Positions 11,935 through 23,281 of a stretch of 64,000 nt of DNA are shown here, piece by piece. Every line of letters starts with the position of its first letter. Position 1 is the first letter of the stretch. The position numbers and the translations under genes were made by a program. The notes below the pieces were generated by a model that made no database searches, was not told where the DNA came from, and saw only the letters and a list, made by a program, of their open reading frames with translations. This stretch comes from Schistocerca nitens (taxonomy: Eukaryota; Arthropoda; Insecta; Orthoptera; Acrididae), in assembly GCF_023898315.1 (NCBI RefSeq), contig NC_064621.1:542087383-542151382 (forward strand), written 5' to 3'.

Positions 11935-12129
11935 TTTGCCAATGGATAGATCAATTACAGGCCACGTCTCCTGTGGATACACGTTACGTGTCTTTAATGC
12001 AGTGGTTTCCCTTGCCTTCTGCATCCTCATGCCGTTGATCATTGCTCATTTTTCCGCCTTTGGAGGCAGTTTCTCACCCCTAGGACAAGAGAGTGCCCTG
12101 AACGTCTTTCCGCTCCTCCGCCCTCTTTG

Positions 12130-12330
12130 ACAAGGCCGTTGGCAGAATGAGGCTGACTTCTTATGCCGGAAGTCTTCGGCTGCCAATGCTGATTAGTAAT
12201 CAAAATTTAAGCAGCGGCGGGATTCGAACTCGGGACCGAAGCCGTTCTGATTATGAATCAAAAACACTACCCCCTTTTTTTCGACATAGTTCATTGCGTT
12301 CGGTCTGGGCGGACGTCACAAGACATCTTT
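12130..12330 (-). promoter_or_regulatory. tRNA-like 5' end of the RTE LINE
   Basis: On the minus strand the sequence GGTAGTGTTTTTGATTCATA followed by a B-box-like GAGTTCGAATCCCGCC looks like a decayed tRNA-derived Pol III promoter. It sits directly in front of the LINE leader with no target duplication between, so it may be a natural part of this LINE's 5' end, or an older SINE that landed there. I favour the first, with low confidence. Confidence 0.45.
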
Positions 12331-13286
12331 GATCGTTGATTCCTTGCCTCAGTTTTTTTTTATAACAGATAGCACGCAGCCCTAGACCACGGGTCATTCC
12401 TCATAACGTTCGACTTTTATAAGGGTGTAGCTGGACGTTTTCCCCACCCTATGTAGTTGTTTTAGAGAGAGTGAGTGCTTCACAGATTCTGAAAACGTTA
12501 TTGTTTTTGAAGTGTGCGGTACGTATCTTTGTATTTATTACACTGAAGTATTCCTGTATCAGTAAAAATATTTTTAAGTTAAGGATATATTACAGTTTGC
12601 TGCAAAATACAGTTCAGCTTCGTTTTGATTTTATTAAGCAGATACAACAGTCAAAACTTGGTTGAATGATAAAGTTATCTCAAATATTTAATCAGATTCT
12701 CGCAGAGTAACCATGGGGCCGATGGAAGAGTACGATATGGCTTCCCAAATCATCATAGAATTTCGACGCAATGTTTTCCTGTAACCGGCATTTGCATCAC
12801 TGATGAGTGATTTTGGAATTCCACATCGCCCTGAAGTTCCCTACTTATGAATCTCCTTTCGTGTTGCCTTGGTGCTGACAGGGTTCGCGAGTGCGACATT
12901 CAACTCTGAAGTTACTTTTGCAGCTGTCGTCCTCTTATTTCTCGTCCCAATCCTCTTCATTGATCGTCTGTCACGATCACATCAACATACACTTCCGTAC
13001 ACGTTGTGAGTTAGTGGATGATGTTTTTCCGCTTTTCCCGTGTGTGGTAAATCTTCGTTACGGTGCCTCTAAAACCCCTTCATTACTGAAGCATCCTCCA
13101 TAAGAGCACCAATAATTTGCTCACTTTCGGAGTCACTTACCATCGATATAATGCAGTCATAACTATACCGACCACTGTTATGATCAGGACTGACACTTGC
13201 AAACAAAATATTGAGGACATTGCACAGGGGCCGTTCGTGCTCAAATACAACTACGCATCCTACACGCTTGGCTAGCATCTTCATTT
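12331..13286. other. Unassigned sequence
   Basis: AT-rich at 12470-12690, otherwise mixed composition. I recognise no repeat family and no coding signal. Confidence 0.5.
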
Positions 13287-13969
13287 ATGTTCAAGCATGT
13301 ATTTCTCGCGGTCCGACCTCCGTACTTGACCATCTACATAAACAAATGCAATGTATTGCGCATAAATAGGCTGAAAGATGCTTTATTCTATGATTACCGG
13401 TTGAAGAAAAAATACTGGAAGTTGTCATATCCATTAAATATGTGGGGGTATGTGTACGGAGCTGTTTGAAGTGGAACAACCACATAAAACTGATTTCAAG
13501 TAAGGCAGCCGTCAGACTAAGTTTCGTTGGAAGAATCCTCTGGGATTCACTCGAGAAATACTTGAATAGTGTTCGTCTGTCGCTAATCCATACCAAATAA
13601 GATTGACAGAGGAGACAGACAAGATGAAACGAACAACACCACAAAGCGTCACTTAAATGCGCAGCTAACTCCAGTGCCAGGCGTTACAAGAGAGGCGTTG
13701 TGTGTCGCTGTGTGGTTTACTGTTAAAATCCAGTAAGCGCACGTTAGTACAAGAGTCAACCAACATGTTTTTTTTAACTCTACCTCGCGAAAAGGCCAAG
13801 AAGGTAAAATTAGACATTGTAGCTCACATGAAGGCTTACCACCAATCATTTTTCCCTTGCACCTTTCGCAACTGGAACAGTTAAGAGGGGAGTGGAAGTG
13901 GCACACAGACTACCCTCCGCCACATACCACAAGAAGTGGCTCGCAGAATACAGATGTAGATGTAGATGT
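13287..13969 (+). pseudogene. CR1/L2-like LINE relic, reverse transcriptase 3' part
   Basis: With several frame changes the translation follows the LINE copy at 19990-20988: LTIYINKCNVLRINRLKDAL near 13326, then the C-terminal SFFPCTFRNWNS near 13848 (SFFPRTIRDWNR in the other copy). The 3' end is the same in both copies: a conserved tail leading to short tandem GATGTA units (13951-13970) instead of poly(A), as in CR1- and L2-group LINEs. Internal deletions are large. Confidence 0.8.
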
Positions 13970-14299
13970 AGCTGTGTGCAGCTTTCTTCAAAATTTACTG
14001 CGGGCCGTTCATCAGACTGATCATCTCAGACTCTTCGTCTCAGTTTCGCCATTATCCTCTTTCATTAACTAATATCAGCTAAAGGTGTGGAAACCCGCTA
14101 AAAATCTCGTGCCCAGAGAATGGCCGTGTAAAATCAAAGGAACTCACACCTGACGAGCGTAGAGGCATATACGAACTACAGGTCTCCTACTTCGGAAATA
14201 ACAAAAACGGAGTTTCTGGGAAATGCGAAGTGTTGAAACATATAATGTAAGTGCTAGGAAATATTTTATGAAATTATCTGCCTTAAGTCTACTCATGTA
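13970..14299. other. Unassigned sequence
   Basis: I recognise nothing here; no repeat family or open frame of note. Confidence 0.5.
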
Positions 14300-15396
14300 C
14301 GGCAGTTATAACAAATATTAAGGTCGGTGGTAAAACGTATTCTTACGTAAACGCGCATTTCACCTCCATAAACTACAAAGTGGCTTACAGTAAATGGAAA
14401 TTCCCACCTTAAAGATGTGCCAGGATTAACAAACACGGTGGATTTCAGCAAGAAATGTCTATGATCATTTTCCGTAGCATAACTGGAGGAAACTTGTTTG
14501 CCTCACATCTTCTGAAAAAAGATGTCCGACAGCCGCGGACCCCCATGGTTTCTCCTCCGTCGATCTCGAGCTGTAACGCTTGTGCCATGAGCAGTACATA
14601 ATACTGTGACAGGCGGGTAGATTTAAATGCTAAGCTTGATAAGAATCGTCATATGTTCGGACGTCAACTAATTTTGTTTTATTTCATTATTCGCAACATT
14701 AGTGAAATGATTTCTAGAGCCAATCTATCGTTAATATTCATAGCAAGATTCCCGGTCTTTAATCATCAGTTCCCGAGCACCGCAAAAGTCCTAAAAATGG
14801 TTCACACGATCTTAGAATCAACATGAGATAGCATAAGTACGTTTTCCGGGGAATCTTTGACAATTAATTGCGTCTTTATGCCGAGTTGCACTTCACACAC
14901 TAGTTGGCGTATTGCCACCTCGAAAACCGATCGTAGACTGCTTTAAATTAACCGAGCATCACACAAGTACGTCACCCGAGGCAATTTCTCAACAAACTGT
15001 TCCAACTTTAAGTGAAATCAAATGTCTTACACGGATTCATGTATTATCTCCTAGGAAACCGATCAGAAGCTAGTCATGAGCTATCAGTCTGGCACCAACC
15101 TTATCAGGGCGCACTGGTGACTGGCCCATACTCTCCATCACTAAGGACTGACGGCAACTAAAATTTGAAATTATCGTTTCCCGATGAGTTGAGTGATACT
15201 GAAATTTTGCTTTACAAGTTCTCAGCGCAAGTAACATCATCAGCACGGTTGCAGCTATATAGTAGTGTTTAAACAGTAAATATAAACAATACAAGATCTG
15301 CTTTCTGGCGCCCAGCATTGTAGGCGAGTCCCCACTGTGTCTCTCTCTGCTCCTGCTCTCGCTCGACCGGCCGTTCTCATCCTACGTGACCATCTG

Positions 15397-15482
15397 GTGC
15401 GCAGCGCGGGGTAGTCGCGTGGTCAAGCGCCTTGCCACGGTCTGCGCGGCTCCCCCCGTCGTTCGAGTCCTCCCTCGGGCAT

Positions 15483-15522
<40 letters not shown>

Positions 15523-15631
15523 TCCTTAGCGTAAGTTAGTTTAAGTTAGATTACGTAGTACATAAGCTTAGGGTCCAATGACCTCAGCAGTTTGGTCCCA
15601 TAAGACCTTACCACAAATTTCCAATTTCCTC
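15397..15631 (+). mobile_element. tRNA-derived SINE with TG expansion (family C)
   Basis: The head GTAGTCGCGTGGTCAAGCGC and a B-box-like GTTCGAGTCC lead to CCTCGGGCATGAGTG and then 18 TG units (15485-15521), then a body with TTAGTTTAAGTTAG and GACCTCAGCAGTTTGGTCCC. The target duplication CCATCTG is at 15390-15396 and 15632-15638. The body is a relative of family A but shorter and with a TG array at the junction. The empty site is seen in the other dispersed-segment copy near 28600. Confidence 0.88.
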
Positions 15632-15716
15632 CCATCTGCCGCGTCATTCGATTAGTCTGCTTTGTGATCCTGCCAACTTGTTAGCCTCCCCTAACAAAAT
15701 CTTCCTATACCGTGTA

Positions 15717-15922
15717 CTGAAATGAAATGATCGTATGGCATTGTTGGCCGGGAGGCCCCATACGGGGGAGTTCGGCCGCCGTATTGCAAGTCCTTTATAG
15801 GTGACGCCACATCGGCGAGTCAATGATGATGAAGGACACACAACACCCAGTCCCCTGTCGGGATCGAACCCAGACCCCCTGCGTGGTAGGTGGTAACACT
15901 ACCGCTACGCTACGGAGGCGGA
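15717..15922 (-). mobile_element. tRNA-derived SINE, Gly-like head (family D)
   Basis: On the minus strand the head reads CCTCCGTAGCGTAGCGGTAG with B box GGTTCGATCCC, followed by GACTGGGTGTTGTGTGTCC and a body with the complement of GCCGGGAGGCCCCATACGGG. It sits in copy 1 of the dispersed segment at a position where copy 2 (near 28662) has no insertion, and an imperfect duplication of the site (about GTGTACTGAAA and GGACACTAAAA) flanks it. Confidence 0.82.
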
Positions 15923-15975
15923 CACTAAAACACAGCAACAAAAGTAATAAACATGGGCAGCGATGTGGCATAAAC

Positions 15976-17032
15976 GCCACATATCCCGCAACATAAATCC
16001 TTTTGAAAAATTAGAAAATTAAAAAAAAAATAAGAAGAAACTCCAACCCTACTGGGACCTTAACTGCACTTTCACACCAAATTTACCTACTACTTTGTCT
16101 TTTCAATCTTTCAAATTTCCTATGAGTCTTAGGGTGCTCGTTCTTACTGTCGAAATATACTGTAATAACTCCATATAAAAATCTCGCTGCTCAATATTTC
16201 TAATATTTACAAAATTGTTTCAAAATATATATTCTTTTAATAATACATTCCAATAATAAATTTCTTAAGCTTGGTGACACATCGTCTTCACATTTATTTG
16301 TGTTCTGTGGCTATTTGCAGTAATACATGCTCATCGACCTGTTGCTGCTGTCGTTATGGTGTTGTTGGCACCCTCTCTCTAGTTCAAAAATGGTTCAAAT
16401 GGCTCTAAGCACTATGGGACTCAACTGCTGTGGTCATCAGTCCCCTAGAACTTAGAACTACTTAAACCTAACTAACCTAAGGACAGCACACAACACCCAG
16501 CCATCACGAGGCAGAGAAAATCCCTGACCCCGCCGGGAATCGAACCCGGGAACCCGGACGTGGGAAGCGAGAACGCTACCGCACGACCACGAGATGCGGG
16601 CACCCTCTCTCTAGTCCCCTGCTACTTTTAAATACATACAACATACTTTAAATGACAAAAACATTAGATACATGTAATATTACAGTCTTTCTGAAAAACG
16701 AAAATTACGGATTATGAATGATATGAATGGATAATAGTCTAAACACAATGACTTAAGTACTAATAATAAAATACTCATCTTCAAGTCATATGCAACTACA
16801 TCCCAAGTTTGTAAACATCAGATGACCCCTTACGCTCTGCTGCGCACCCGACAGCAATGCGACACTCAGCTACTGCTCTGTCGAACGGTGCACCAACGAC
16901 TTTGCCGGAGCAGATGGTGGCTGGCTGTTGGTCACCCTGCACAGCATTAGCCACGTCGCCAGCACCGCTAATACTTGCTCAGCAGATTTAATAGTCCATG
17001 CTTTGTGCACTCATTCTGTGAATTCTCTCTCT
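15976..17032. other. AT-rich unassigned sequence around a SINE
   Basis: Outside the SINE at 16384-16599 I see only AT-rich sequence with short A runs (16019-16030) and no gene. Confidence 0.5.
16384..16599 (-). mobile_element. tRNA-derived SINE, family B head
   Basis: A full-length copy with the alternative head (B box GGTTCGATTCC) and the shared body. A perfect 16-bp target duplication, GCACCCTCTCTCTAGT, is at 16368-16383 and 16600-16615, the longest in the window, which suggests recent insertion. Confidence 0.94.
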
Positions 17033-18457
17033 TACACTGAAGCGCCGGAGAAACTCTTATAGGCATGCGTATTCAAATACAGAGATATGTAAACAGGCAG
17101 ACTGCGGCACTGCGGTCGGCAACGCCTATATAAGGCAACAAGTGTCTGGCACAGTTGTCAGATCGGTTCCACTGCTGCAATGGGAAGTTATCAAGATATA
17201 AGTGAGTTTGAACGTGGTGTTGTAGTCGGCACACGAGCGATGGGACAGAGCATCTCCGACATAGCGATGAAGTGGAGATTTTCCCGGACCATCATTTTAC
17301 GATTGTACCGTGAATATCATGAATCCGGTAAAATATCAAACCTCCGACACCGCTGCGGCAGGAAAAAGATCCTGAAAGAAAGGGAACAACAACGACTGAA
17401 GAGAATCGTTCAACGTGACAGAAGTGCAACCCTTCCGTAAATTGCTCCAGATTTCAATGCTGGACCATCAACAAATGTCAGCGTGCCAACCATTGAACGA
17501 AACATAATCGATATGGGATTTCGGAGGCGAAGGCCCACACGTGTACCCTAGATCACTGCACGACGCAAAGGTTTTCGCTTGGGTCCTTCAACTTCGACAT
17601 CGGACTCTTGATGACTGGAAACATATTGCCTCGTCGGACGAGTCTCGTTTCAAATTGTATCGAGCGAATGGACGAGTACATGTATGTCCGCAGCTCGTGG
17701 TCGTGCGGTAGCGTTCTCGCTTCCCACGCCCGGGTTCCCGGGTTCGATTCCCGGCGGGGTCAGGGATTTTCTCTGCCTCGTGATGACTGGGTGTTGTGTG
17801 TTGTCTTAAGGTTAGTTAGGTTTAAGTAGTTCTAAGTTCTAGGGGACTGATGACCATAGATGTTAAGTCCCATAGTGCTCAGAGCCATTTTTTTGAGTAC
17901 ATGTATGGAGGAAACATCATGAATTCATGGACGCTGCATGTCAGTAGGGGACTGATCAAGGTGATAGAGGCTCTGTAATGGTGTGAGTCGTGTACAGTTA
18001 TAGTGATGTGGGATCCCTGATACGTCTAGATACGACTCTGAGAAGTGATATGTACACAAGCAACCTATTTGATAACCTGCATTCATTCATGTCCATCGTG
18101 CGTTCCGACGGACTTGGACAATTCCAGTAGGACAATGCGACACACCACACGTCCACAATTGCTACACAGTGGCTCCAGGAACACTGTTCTTAGTTTAAAC
18201 ACGTCCACTGCCCACCAAACTCCCCAAACATGAACATTATTGAGCATATCTGGGAAGCGTTGCAACATGCTGGTCACCCCTTGTACTCTTTACGGATTTA
18301 TGGACAGTCCTGCAGGATCCATGGTGTCATTTCCCTCCAGCACTACTTCAGACGTTAGTCGGGTCGATGCCTCGTCGTGTTGCGGCACTTCTGCGTGCTC
18401 GGTGAGGCTCTACATGATTTTAGGCAGGTGTACCAGTTTCTTTGGCCCTTCACTGTA
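17033..18457 (+). mobile_element. Tc1-like element, family S (copy 3), decayed
   Basis: Both ends are present: ACACTGAAGCGCCGGAGAAA on the left and TTTCTTTGGCCCTTCACTGTA on the right. The transposase starts at ATG 17180 and is open for 86 codons, through the helix-turn-helix part (SEFERGVVVG, GRKKILKEREQQRLKR), to a stop at 17438. Frameshifts and stops follow, and a SINE cuts the sequence at 17687 just after the first Asp region. The second Asp motif and the IIEHIW block near 18237 can be traced in shifted frames. Confidence 0.92.
17687..17894 (+). mobile_element. tRNA-derived SINE, family B head
   Basis: A plus-strand copy with head GCAGCTCGTGGTCGTGCGG, B box GGTTCGATTCC, and full body. A perfect 13-bp target duplication, GAGTACATGTATG, is at 17674-17686 and 17895-17907. 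It lies in the Tc1 transposase. Confidence 0.94.
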
Positions 18458-19989
18458 TTTTAAACGTATAATTCATACACAGTCCCACAATCCATGGTCA
18501 GTGCCACACGATATTAGCAATACATTAAAAAGACCTCACAATAAATACTAAATTAATAGGTACACTTCTAAAAATCCAAATAACTACATATTGTTATCGT
18601 CTACAGCTTCCCACGCTATTGTGATATGACCTGCAGCCGTCGTTTAGAAGGACTATGCTGTTGCACCTAAAACCAGTAAGCATAGTCTTTCAGAACAACA
18701 CAAATTTCAGAAACTATTTTCTGATATTTTCTCAATAAATTTGGCTGAGTTTTATTTTCATCGTAATCTTTTATTTGAACATCTGATCATGAACTACATC
18801 ACCAATATCATTCTTCGATCAAATAAAGTTACACTTTAAAGTATTTGTTTTGGTTTACGACGTCACAAACAGTATTATCTTTCTCACAAGTCGAATTATT
18901 TATATACTCTTCATCTATGTTACCTGCGTTTATTGTTATTCCGTTACTGTTGCCCTCTGTACGACAATTAAATTCATCTTCTGAATATTTATCATTAATA
19001 TTACTCTGTTTACCTTTATCAACACATTTTACCACATATGTAACACATGTTTCTCCTTTAAACACGCCTCTTCTCATATCTTCATTTATGACACATATGT
19101 TTGACACTAAATCGCAACCCTTATCCTCACTCTTCCCCATTTCTTCGTCATATTCTTTTACTTTATTTTCATCACATGTAACCACTCCTTACGCTTATTG
19201 CCCATGATTTAATAGGTCATGTTCAGTATTCAAGTTCCTATACATTAACGTATTTTCCCAATCAATCAGTTCAGAGTTCATTTTGGCCATTTCAGTTTTA
19301 ATTTCCTTTCTTAAGATTTCGTCAGCTGATCAATTCGCTCATTATTTTTATTTGATAGATCTTGTTTTAACTCATTGATTTATTACTGATTTTTTATAGA
19401 TCTTCCCTAGTTTGTTTACTGGTTAGTTTCAGATCCCTTTGAAATTCTTTTCACAAATCATTGTAGTATTATGAAAATTCTTTGACATCTGTCTCATTTC
19501 ACGCGACCACATTCTAAAACCACGTTCAGTGGGAGTTTTCATACTAATTTATCATCAGTACTTGACAGTCTTATTGATTCAACGTGATTGACATTAACAT
19601 TAACGTCTTATTCCCCATTTACTTCAACATTGTCATCGACGACTATATTATCAGTGAGATTTACCCTACCATCTTGTTCCCCATTTACCTGAACAGTTTC
19701 GTTAAATGCTGCATTATGCGATTCAGTAAGTGGTAGTAAATTATTATTGTCATTATTAATTAATTCATTAATATTGTCCTCAATATTGGCAACAGCTGCT
19801 TCAGTGGCGGTCTGCTCACCCATATTGTCATTACTAGGATCCAACTTGCGTCACAAATAATTTATAAAACACACAGTTTATTAATTCTAAAATTGCAGTA
19901 TGAAATCCCCTGAAATTACAACAATAGTTCCTCCCTTCTTCAATAATTTTGTAAGCACATCTCACGTTAATTACAGCATATGGACTATG
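18458..19989. other. AT-rich region with coding-like minus-strand fragments
   Basis: Two minus-strand open stretches, 19844-19608 (78 codons, rich in Asn and Asp) and 19185-18829 (118 codons), with a coiled-coil-like stretch between them in broken frame (LKQDLSNKNNERIDQL near 19350), hint at one decayed protein of about 300 residues. A gag-like protein of a retroelement is possible, but I see no zinc knuckle, protease or polymerase to support it, and I give it no name. Confidence 0.35.
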
Positions 19990-20988
19990 AGACCAATTGT
20001 GTGATTGGATTGAATAGTTCCTAGATGACAGAATGCAGCATGTCATTCTCAATGGAGAGAAGTCTTCCGAAGTAAGTGTGATATCAGATGTGTCGCAGGT
20101 GAGTGTCGTAGGACCGTTGCTATTCACAATATATATAAATGACCTTGTGGATAAAATCAGAAGTTCACTGAGGCTTTTTGCGGATGATGCTGTAGTATAT
20201 CGAGAGATTGTAGCAGCGGAAAATTGTACTGAAATGCAGGAGGATCTGCAACGTACTGACGCATGGTGCAGGGAATGGCAATTGAATCTCAATGTAGACA
20301 AGAGTAATGTGCTGCGAATACATAGAAAGAAAGATCTTTTATCATTTAGCTACAATATAGCAGGTCAGCAACTGGAAGTAGTTAATTCCACAAATTATTT
20401 GGGAGTAGGCATTAGGAGTGATTTAAAATGGAATGTGCATATAAAGTTGATCGTCGGTAAAGCAGATGTCAGACTGAGATTCATTGGAAGAATCGTAAGG
20501 AAATGCAGTCCGAAAACAAAGGAAGTAGGTTACAGTACACTTGTTGGTCCACTGCTTGAATACTGCTCACCGGTGTGGGATCCGTACCATATAGGGTTGA
20601 TAGAAGAGATAGAGAAGATCCAATGGAGAGCAGCGCGCTTCGTTACAGGATTATTTAGCAATCGCGAAAGCGTTACGGAGCTAACAGATAAACTCCAGTG
20701 GAAGACTCTGCAGGAGAGACGCTCAGTAGCTCGGTACGGGCTTTTGTTGAAGTTCCGAGAACATACTTTCACCGAGGAGTCGAGCAGGATATTGCTCCCT
20801 CCTACGTATATCTCGCGAAGAGACCATGAGGATAAAATCAGAGAGATTAGAGTCCACACAGAGGCATACCGACAATCCTTCTTTCCACGAACAATACGAG
20901 ACTGGAATAGAAGGGACAACCGATAGAGGTACTCAAGGTACCCTCCGACACACACCGTCAGGTGGCTTGCGGAGTATGGATGTAGATG
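19990..20988 (+). pseudogene. CR1/L2-like LINE, 5'-truncated reverse transcriptase
   Basis: An open frame at 20033-20926 (297 codons) holds the second half of a reverse transcriptase: VGPLLFTIYINDL (residues 26-38), the catalytic LFADDAVVY at residues 47-55, WQLNLNVDKSNVLRI, YLGVGI, LLEYCSPVWDP, RAARFV and the C-terminal SFFPRTIRDWNR. In active elements it primes reverse transcription at the target site. The frame has no stops, so truncation at the 5' end (about 19990) is the main defect. The 3' end has a few GATGTA units (20978-20988) and no poly(A). It is the better preserved of the two copies in the window. Confidence 0.88.
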
Positions 20989-20989
20989 T

Positions 20990-21290
20990 AGGGGTGAGGC
21001 GCCCCCCCGCGCTGTCACGAGACCCAGCGCGCGCGCTGAGCTGCCAACCCTGCCGCACCTCCCGCCACTTGCCGGTCCCGCTCGCGCTGGCCGTGGCCCT
21101 CGGCTCGCCGCTGAAGCCGACGACTTGTTTGTAGACCCTCCAGACGATCAGCTTTTGCCGGCCACACCGCCTCCAGACGCTCGTACTGCGTCTCTGCCGT
21201 TGCCGCATTCGAAGCCGCGCACACCGTCCGATGAAGACGTCGTCTTCACTTACCCAGCCCCACTCACGGCATACACGCCGCTATCACAAT
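20990..21290. other. GC- and CpG-rich island of unknown role
   Basis: About 300 bp, much richer in G, C and CpG than its AT-rich surroundings, begins right at the end of the LINE. Open frames here on both strands are a by-product of the composition. It could be a host promoter or exon, or a GC-rich leader of another element. Nothing specific supports either. Confidence 0.4.
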
Positions 21291-21599
21291 GAGATAGTAG
21301 CAATAACCATCCACTCGTACTTAATAAAATCCGTTTGACATTCACAGTTCAAAACCGATGTTCTCCGTAATATCCGTCGTCCGTGGTAAATAATATCACA
21401 CCTTGTGAATAATTACACGGGAATTGTCACACTCGCTGTTCATAACGTCATAATCCACAATAAAATTAAAATTCACAATTCTTTCGGAATATGCACTTTT
21501 GAAAATTTTCCCACTGCAATTAATCACTATGTTTAAAAGTTCACGCATGATTTCTACTCCACAAGTTTATTGTTCCAGAACAGTTCTGCCACATCGATT

Positions 21600-23281
21600 G
21601 TTGTTGTTGTGGTCTTCAGTCCTGAGACTGGTTTGATGCAGCTCTCCATGCTACTCTATCCTGTGCAAGCTACTTCATCTCCCAGTACCTACTGCAACCT
21701 ACATACTTCTGAATCTGCTTAGTGTATTGATCTCTTGGTCTCCCTCTACGAATTTTACCCTCCACACTGCCCTCCAATGCTAAATTTGTGATCCCTTGAT
21801 GCCTCGAAACATGTCCTACCAACCGATCCCTTCCTCTAGTCAGGTTTTGCCACAAACTTCTCTTCTCCCCTATCCTATTCAATACCTCCTCATTAGTTAC
21901 GTGATCTACCCACCTAATCTTCAGCATTCTTCTGTAGCACCACATTTCGCAAGCTTCTATTCTCTTCTTGTCCAAACTGGTTATCGTCCATGTTTCACTT
22001 CCATACATGGCTACACTCCATACAAATACTTTCAGAAACGACTTCCTGACACTTAAATCTATACTCGATGTTAACAAATTTCTCTTCTTCAGAAACGATT
22101 TCCTTGCCATTGCCAGTCTACATTTTATATCCTCTCTACTTCGACCATCATCAGTTATTTTGCTCCCTAAATAGCAAAACTCCTTTACTACTTTAAGTGT
22201 CTCATTTCCTAATCTAATCCCCTCAGCATCACCCGATATAATTTGACTACATTCCATTATCCTCGTTTTGCTTTTGTTGATGTTCATCTTATATCCTCCT
22301 TTCAAGACACTGTCCATTCCATTCAACTGCTCTTCCAAGTCCTTTGCTGTCTCTGACAGAATTACAATGTCATCGGCGAACCTCAAAGTTTTTACTTCTT
22401 CTCCATGGATTTTAATACCTACTCCGAACTTTTCTTTTGTTTCCTTTACTGCTTGCTCAATATACAGATTGAATAACATCGGGGAGAGGCTACAACCCTG
22501 TCTCACTCCTTTCCCAACCACTGCTTCCCTTTCATGCCCCTCGACTCTTATAACTGCCATTTGGTTTCTGTACAAATTGTAAATAGCCTTTCGCTCCCTG
22601 TATTTTACCCCTGCCACCTTCAGAATTTGAAAGAGAGTATTCCAGTTAACGTTGTCAAAAGCTTTCTCTAAGTCTACAAATGCTCGAAACGTAGGTTTGC
22701 CTTTTCTTAATCTTTCTTCTAAGATAAGTCGTAAGGTTAGTATTGCCTCACGTGTTCCAACATTTCTACGGAATCCAAACTGATCTTCCCCGAGGTCCGC
22801 TTCTACCAGTTTTTCCATTCGTCTGTAAAGAATTCGCGTTAGTATTTTGCAGCTGTGACTTATTAAACTGATAGTTCGGTAATTTTCACATCTGTCAACA
22901 CCTGCTTTCTTTGGGATTGGAATTATTATATTCTTCTTGAAGTCTGTGGGTATTTCGCCTGTCTCATACATCTTGCTCACCAGATGGTAGAGTTTTGTCA
23001 TGACTGGCTCTCCCAAGGCCATCAGTAGTTCTAATGGAATGTTGTCTACTCCCGGGGCCTTGTTTCGACTCAGGTCTTTCAGTGCTCTGTCAAACTCTTC
23101 ACGCAGTATCTTATCTCCCATTTCATTTTCATCTACATCCTCTTCCATTTCCATAATATTGTCCTCAAGTACATCGCCCTTGTATAAACCCTCTATATAC
23201 TCCTTCCACCTTTCTGCCTTCCCTTCTTTGCTTAGAACTGGATTGCCATCTGAGCTCTTGATATTCATACAAGTGGTTCCT
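21600..23281 (-). mobile_element. RTE-type LINE, 5'-truncated, open frame intact
   Basis: A minus-strand insertion with perfect 8-bp target duplications, CATCGATT at 21592-21599 and 23282-23289. The 3' end has AACAACAACAAC repeats (complement GTTGTTGTTGTGG at 21600) in place of poly(A), as in RTE LINEs. The 5' end is cut off, removing the endonuclease. The whole remaining protein frame is open, so this is among the younger LINE insertions here. Confidence 0.93.
21670..23268 (-). CDS. RTE reverse transcriptase, N-terminally truncated, 532 codons
   Basis: The frame is open from 23268 to the stop at 21670. In order it holds the RTE connector (KAERWKEYIEGLY near residue 17), PGVDNIPLELL, IPKKAGVDRCENYRTISL, FGFRRNVGTREA, motif A FVDLEKAFDNVNW (about residues 180-192), KGVRQGCSLSPMLFNLYIE (about 240-258), the catalytic LRFADDIVIL (about 280-290), and the C-terminal FCYLGSKITDDGRSREDI, LYGSETWT-like and MWCYRRMLKIRWVDHV blocks. 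RTE elements lack RNase H, and none is seen. The endonuclease is absent because of 5' truncation, so the copy cannot move itself. The true start codon is lost. Confidence 0.92.
   Translation of the reverse strand: MNIKSSDGNPVLSKEGKAERWKEYIEGLYKGDVLEDNIMEMEEDVDENEMGDKILREEFDRALKDLSRNKAPGVDNIPLELLMALGEPVMTKLYHLVSKMYETGEIPTDFKKNIIIPIPKKAGVDRCENYRTISLISHSCKILTRILYRRMEKLVEADLGEDQFGFRRNVGTREAILTLRLILEERLRKGKPTFRAFVDLEKAFDNVNWNTLFQILKVAGVKYRERKAIYNLYRNQMAVIRVEGHEREAVVGKGVRQGCSLSPMLFNLYIEQAVKETKEKFGVGIKIHGEEVKTLRFADDIVILSETAKDLEEQLNGMDSVLKGGYKMNINKSKTRIMECSQIISGDAEGIRLGNETLKVVKEFCYLGSKITDDGRSREDIKCRLAMARKSFLKKRNLLTSSIDLSVRKSFLKVFVWSVAMYGSETWTITSLDKKRIEACEMWCYRRMLKIRWVDHVTNEEVLNRIGEKRSLWQNLTRGRDRLVGHVSRHQGITNLALEGSVEGKIRRGRPRDQYTKQIQKYVGCSRYWEMK

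Larger units (their letters stand above)
8712..12330 (-). mobile_element. RTE-type LINE, nearly full length but decayed
   Basis: On the minus strand the order is: tRNA-like and leader sequence (12330-11770), endonuclease (11750-11141), a linker, reverse transcriptase (10888-9748), C-terminal region (9438-8738), and a 3' end whose complement reads TCAGTCTTCTGACTGTTTTG, typical of insect RTE LINEs. A family A SINE splits it at 10390-10590. It has no gag frame or RNase H, as expected for RTE. Frameshifts and stops are scattered, so it is inactive. The same LINE type recurs at 21600, 32480, 37450 and 40734. Confidence 0.88.
14300..15975. repeat. Unidentified dispersed segment, copy 1
   Basis: This segment matches a second region (23310-28735 after removal of insertions) along its whole length. 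Examples are TTTCTAGAGCCAAT at 14713 and 24881, ACTTCACACACTAGTTGGCG at 14890 and 25058, ACAGTAAATATAAA at 15269 and 28462, and CGATTAGTCTG at 15649 and 28607. Identity is perhaps 75-80% by eye. It has no coding potential I can see. Two SINEs interrupt it, and both are absent from copy 2 at the same positions. It could be a non-coding part of a larger mobile element or an old duplication. Confidence 0.85.

Noticed and set aside
18829-19844. Gag gene of an LTR retrotransposon
   Set aside because: The fragments are low-complexity and AT-driven. No zinc knuckle, protease, polymerase or paired long terminal repeats were found, so I left it unassigned.
20826-21134. Coding gene across the CpG-rich island
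   Set aside because: The frame joins the LINE end out of frame to GC-rich sequence, and the opposite strand is equally open.
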